From an uncultured Clostridia bacterium (lineage in GTDB: Bacteria; Bacillota; Clostridia; Oscillospirales; Ruminococcaceae), in contig CALBJC010000081.1 in the NCBI GenBank assembly GCA_937892655.1, forward strand, positions 1 to 25,601: 25,601 bases of DNA, given 5' to 3'. How positions within the stretch are numbered: position 1 is the stretch's first letter; each line of letters starts with the position of its first letter. The notes under the pieces were generated by a model. The model saw nothing but the letters and a program-made list of their open reading frames with translations, was not told the origin of the DNA and made no database searches. Positions 23,407 through 25,601 of the stretch are shown piece by piece. A program made the translations under genes and the position numbers.

Positions 23407-24825
23407 TTAGTTACCAGCGTTAACTTCGCCTACGAGGTAGTCGATAGCGTCTGTCTGTTCGCCTCTGAGTTCAGCCCATGTCTTTTCGCCAGGGATCATT
23501 GTACCTCTTGAAAGCTGGTCAAGACGTGAAGCGATATCATCTGTGATTGAAGCTGAGAAGTCAAATACAGGGTTCTGTCTAGCTGCTTCTGTGATTTCAT
23601 CCTTCATAGCTACCATTTCTTCTGTCCAACCATATTCTTCTGTGAGCTGCTTTAAGCCGAGAGCATTAGTTTCTTCTGAACCAGCTGAGAATCTGCAGCA
23701 GTTGATGTAAGCAGCAGCGCCTTCTGGGTTCTGAGCACCTGTGATGAGGTTGTAGCCGTTAACTCTTGACCAGATTGGGTAGTAATCAAGGTCTGGGTCC
23801 TTTGGCATTGGAACGAACATTACTTCACCCTCAGCGATGTTACCGAACTGTTCTGTCTTTTCAGGTGTATTCTGAATACCCCACAGACCGATAGGGCAGA
23901 AAAGCTGTAAGCCTGATGCAAGACCAGTACCGTCTACGCCGCCTCTGATTGACCAGTTGTTGATAAGGTGTCTTGGATATAAAACGCCGTTCTTCTGGAG
24001 ATCGTACATAAATGTCTGAACCTTTTCAATTGTTGGTTCCATAACGTTTGAAACTACAGTACCGTCAACGATGTCGATGAGTGGCATACCAGCAGTTGTC
24101 ATGATACCATTTTCTACTGCCCAGCCATCGAGAGCGTACATATCGTTATCTGGGTCTGTAAAGTCGATACACATTTCTTCAAATGTGTTCCAGTCCCACT
24201 TACCTTCTGCATAAAGCTCTGCAGGATCATCGTAGCCGTGTTCTTCAATTGTGTTCTTGTTGTAGATACAGATACAGTTAGGGCTGATATCGATAACTGC
24301 AACATAGTGCTTACCCTGATACATGAACTTATCGCAAGCTTCCTTTGTGTCAGCCCAGATATCTGATGAAAGATCAATGTAATCATCGATAGGCTGGAAC
24401 ATGCCCTTGATAGCGCCCTTAGGGTGAGTATCCATATCGTCAGCAGGGAAAAGGTCAGGGGCTGTGTTAGACTGAACGTAGTTAGCAAGGTCTGTGTATC
24501 TTGATTCCCAGTTTGTCTGAACCCATTCAACCTTACCACCGTACTTTGATTCAAACAAAGCGAGGTTTGGAGGCATTACTGCGCCTTCAACTGTTGGGTT
24601 GATGTCATAGTGAGCGAGCCACTTAACTGTCTTGTTAGCGAGTTCTACGTCTGGTAACTGGTCACCAACGTTTTCAACTACTTCATCGATAACTGCCTGG
24701 TCTTCTGAATTAAGAGTAGCAGCTGTTGTTGTTGTCTTTTCGTCGCCGTCTTTGCCACAAGCTGCACAGCTTAAAACTGTTGCCATTGCAAGTGCGCCAG
24801 CGAGAATTCTTTTTGTAAGATTCAT
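23407..24825 (-). CDS. ABC transporter extracellular solute-binding lipoprotein
   Basis: Surface receptor of the family 1 solute-binding type, usually for sugars or oligosaccharides; it would deliver ligand to an ABC permease not present in the window. It has 472 residues: N-terminal MNLTKRIL signal peptide, lipidated Cys23 in LSCAAC (an atypical lipobox with Cys at -3), then a Thr-rich linker. The mature domain has the clamp-like family pattern with VEWVQTNWESRYTDLANYVQ, APDLFPADD and a Trp/Tyr-rich body; ISPNCICIYNKNTIEEHGYD followed by GKWDWNTFEEMC is the usual hinge region of sugar-binding members. It has its own promoter (24904-24932) and terminator. A near-copy of its C-terminus starts the neighbouring gene at the window edge. 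Ligand unknown. Confidence 0.93.
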   Translation of the reverse strand: MNLTKRILAGALAMATVLSCAACGKDGDEKTTTTAATLNSEDQAVIDEVVENVGDQLPDVELANKTVKWLAHYDINPTVEGAVMPPNLALFESKYGGKVEWVQTNWESRYTDLANYVQSNTAPDLFPADDMDTHPKGAIKGMFQPIDDYIDLSSDIWADTKEACDKFMYQGKHYVAVIDISPNCICIYNKNTIEEHGYDDPAELYAEGKWDWNTFEEMCIDFTDPDNDMYALDGWAVENGIMTTAGMPLIDIVDGTVVSNVMEPTIEKVQTFMYDLQKNGVLYPRHLINNWSIRGGVDGTGLASGLQLFCPIGLWGIQNTPEKTEQFGNIAEGEVMFVPMPKDPDLDYYPIWSRVNGYNLITGAQNPEGAAAYINCCRFSAGSEETNALGLKQLTEEYGWTEEMVAMKDEITEAARQNPVFDFSASITDDIASRLDQLSRGTMIPGEKTWAELRGEQTDAIDYLVGEVNAGN

Positions 24826-25170
24826 TTGTATATCCTCCTTATTGTTACCTTGCGGGAAATTTACTGAAAATAAAGTAAACTCCCTTAATTTTAGGCTAAA
24901 TTCATTATACGAATTTTAAAAACCGCTGTCAATGAACATTATGCAATATAAATCCTCGCTCGTTTTATGAGATTTTAACAAAAGTTCGAGTTTTTAAGCT
25001 TTTTAAAAAATTGTAATCGTTACCGCAAACGATATAAATTGATTTTTAGAACAAATTAACAAAATGTTTTCAAACTCAATAAGAACTTAAAAACGGCATT
25101 TTCAGACATTTTTATCAATAATTGCTTATATATTTAATAGGATGAAGCAAATATCGGATATTTTGACCGC
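24826..25170 (-). promoter_or_regulatory. Upstream region of the solute-binding protein gene
   Basis: No coding frame seen. It holds a 72-base leader ending in AAGGAGG before the ATG, the promoter at 24904-24932, AT-rich sequence, and a palindrome at 25016-25033 (ATCGTT-ACCGCA-AACGAT) about 85 bases upstream of the -35 box. The sequence TGTAATCGTTACCG at 25012-25025 resembles a catabolite-responsive element, with two mismatches. Confidence 0.6.
24904..24932 (-). promoter_or_regulatory. Consensus promoter of solute-binding protein gene
   Basis: Minus-strand TTGACA (24927-24932) and TATAAT (24904-24909) with a 17-base spacer, a full consensus match. A receptor expressed this strongly normally needs repression; the palindrome at 25016-25033 is the nearest candidate site, though its upstream position would also suit an activator. 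Confidence 0.88.
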
Positions 25171-25213
25171 AAAAAAACAAAACCCACTACATCGCTGTAG
25201 GGGTTCTGTTTTA
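25171..25213 (-). terminator. Terminator of the second solute-binding protein gene
   Basis: AACCC(A)CTACA / TGTAGGGGTT with a 4-base loop and one bulged A, preceded and followed by A/T runs; on the minus strand TTTTGTTTTTTT follows. The CTACA/TGTAGGGG core is shared with the terminator at 23344-23376. Confidence 0.85.
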
Positions 25214-25239
25214 ATAAGGTATACAAACTTCTTAGAAGA

Positions 25240-25601
25240 TTAATTGCCTGCGTTAATTTCACCGATGAGGTAGTCAATAGCGTCAGCCTGTTCGCCTCTG
25301 AGCTCAGCCCATGTCTTTTCGCCAGGGATCATTGTACCTCTTGCGAGCTGGTCAAGTCTTGAAGCGATATCATCTGAAACAGATGACATAAAGTCAAATA
25401 CAGGATTTTCTCTTGACTGAGCGATAAGGTCATCCTTCATAGCGATCATTTCATCTGTCCAGCCGTATTCTTCTCTGAGCTGCTTTTCGCCGATTGCTCT
25501 TGTTTCTTCAGAGTCAGCTGAGAATCTGCAGCAGTTGATGTAAGCGGCAGCGCCTTCTGGGTTCTGAGCACCTGTGATGAGGTTGTAGCCGTTAACTCTT
25601 G
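25240..25601 (-). CDS. Second solute-binding lipoprotein, C-terminal part only
   Basis: Paralogue of the preceding receptor, cut by the window edge: 120 codons and the stop codon are visible. By my count about 97 of 119 aligned residues are identical to the end of the first receptor, from RVNGYNLITGAQNPEG to GEINAGN, and the first 28 are identical. Differences cluster in the middle (AIGEKQLREEY, LIAQSRENP). The internal ATG at 25449 is not the start; the frame is open to the edge. It has its own terminator and no frame damage in the visible part. Confidence 0.92.
   Translation of the reverse strand, partial: RVNGYNLITGAQNPEGAAAYINCCRFSADSEETRAIGEKQLREEYGWTDEMIAMKDDLIAQSRENPVFDFMSSVSDDIASRLDQLARGTMIPGEKTWAELRGEQADAIDYLIGEINAGN

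Noticed and set aside
25240..25449. Independent 69-residue gene
   Set aside because: The frame stays open to the window edge and aligns with the C-terminus of the neighbouring receptor; the ATG is internal.

Overview
This window reads as a chromosomal segment of a low-to-moderate GC Firmicute, most likely a gut or rumen clostridium of the Ruminococcus/Oscillospiraceae type (inference). The grounds are AGGAGG-type ribosome sites before nearly every gene, FabK rather than FabI as enoyl-ACP reductase, a CIRCE-controlled groESL operon, Thr-rich linkers after lipoprotein signal peptides, and 'CAAC' lipoboxes. Almost everything is core metabolism. I saw no transposase, integrase, phage gene, CRISPR array, rRNA or tRNA.

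Layout. 1-3050 (minus): ilvB-ilvN-ilvC operon for branched-chain amino acids, with ilvC running off the left edge and a good promoter just upstream of ilvB. 3073-4265: a short QueG-like Fe-S protein preceded by, and overlapping, a 56-residue membrane protein gene; this pair is divergent from an AraC regulator, with two strong promoters back to back. 5095-5657: an unrecognised four-helix membrane protein, convergent with araC and sharing a bidirectional terminator with it. 5721-7802: groES-groEL with promoter and CIRCE. 7853-16371 (minus): fatty-acid synthesis operon fabH-fabK-fabG-fabF-accB-fabZ-accC-accD-accA-acpP. 16477-20975 (plus): fabD, dCMP deaminase, aroE, aroK and a lipoprotein with two tandem SGNH-hydrolase domains. 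21062-22961 (plus): a Na+/phosphate cotransporter fused to a PhoU-like domain. 22962-23406: non-coding and highly structured. 23407-25601 (minus): two tandem, closely related sugar-type ABC solute-binding lipoproteins, the second cut by the window edge.

How the genes work together. AccABCD makes malonyl-CoA, FabD loads malonate on AcpP, FabH starts chains, and FabF/FabG/FabZ/FabK elongate them. This is a complete type II pathway, but fabD has left its usual place between fabK and fabG and is divergently transcribed, while acpP closes the operon after a structured 105-base gap. The fabD transcript continues into shikimate genes.

Most unusual feature. At about 22978-23316 there is a non-coding element with eight copies of a heptamer (four GTGAAAT, then four ATTTCAC). 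The seven spacers differ in sequence, but each can fold on itself. A long GC-rich hairpin and 10-base inverted ends surround the array. I do not recognise it as a named element, and it is the best candidate here for something undescribed.
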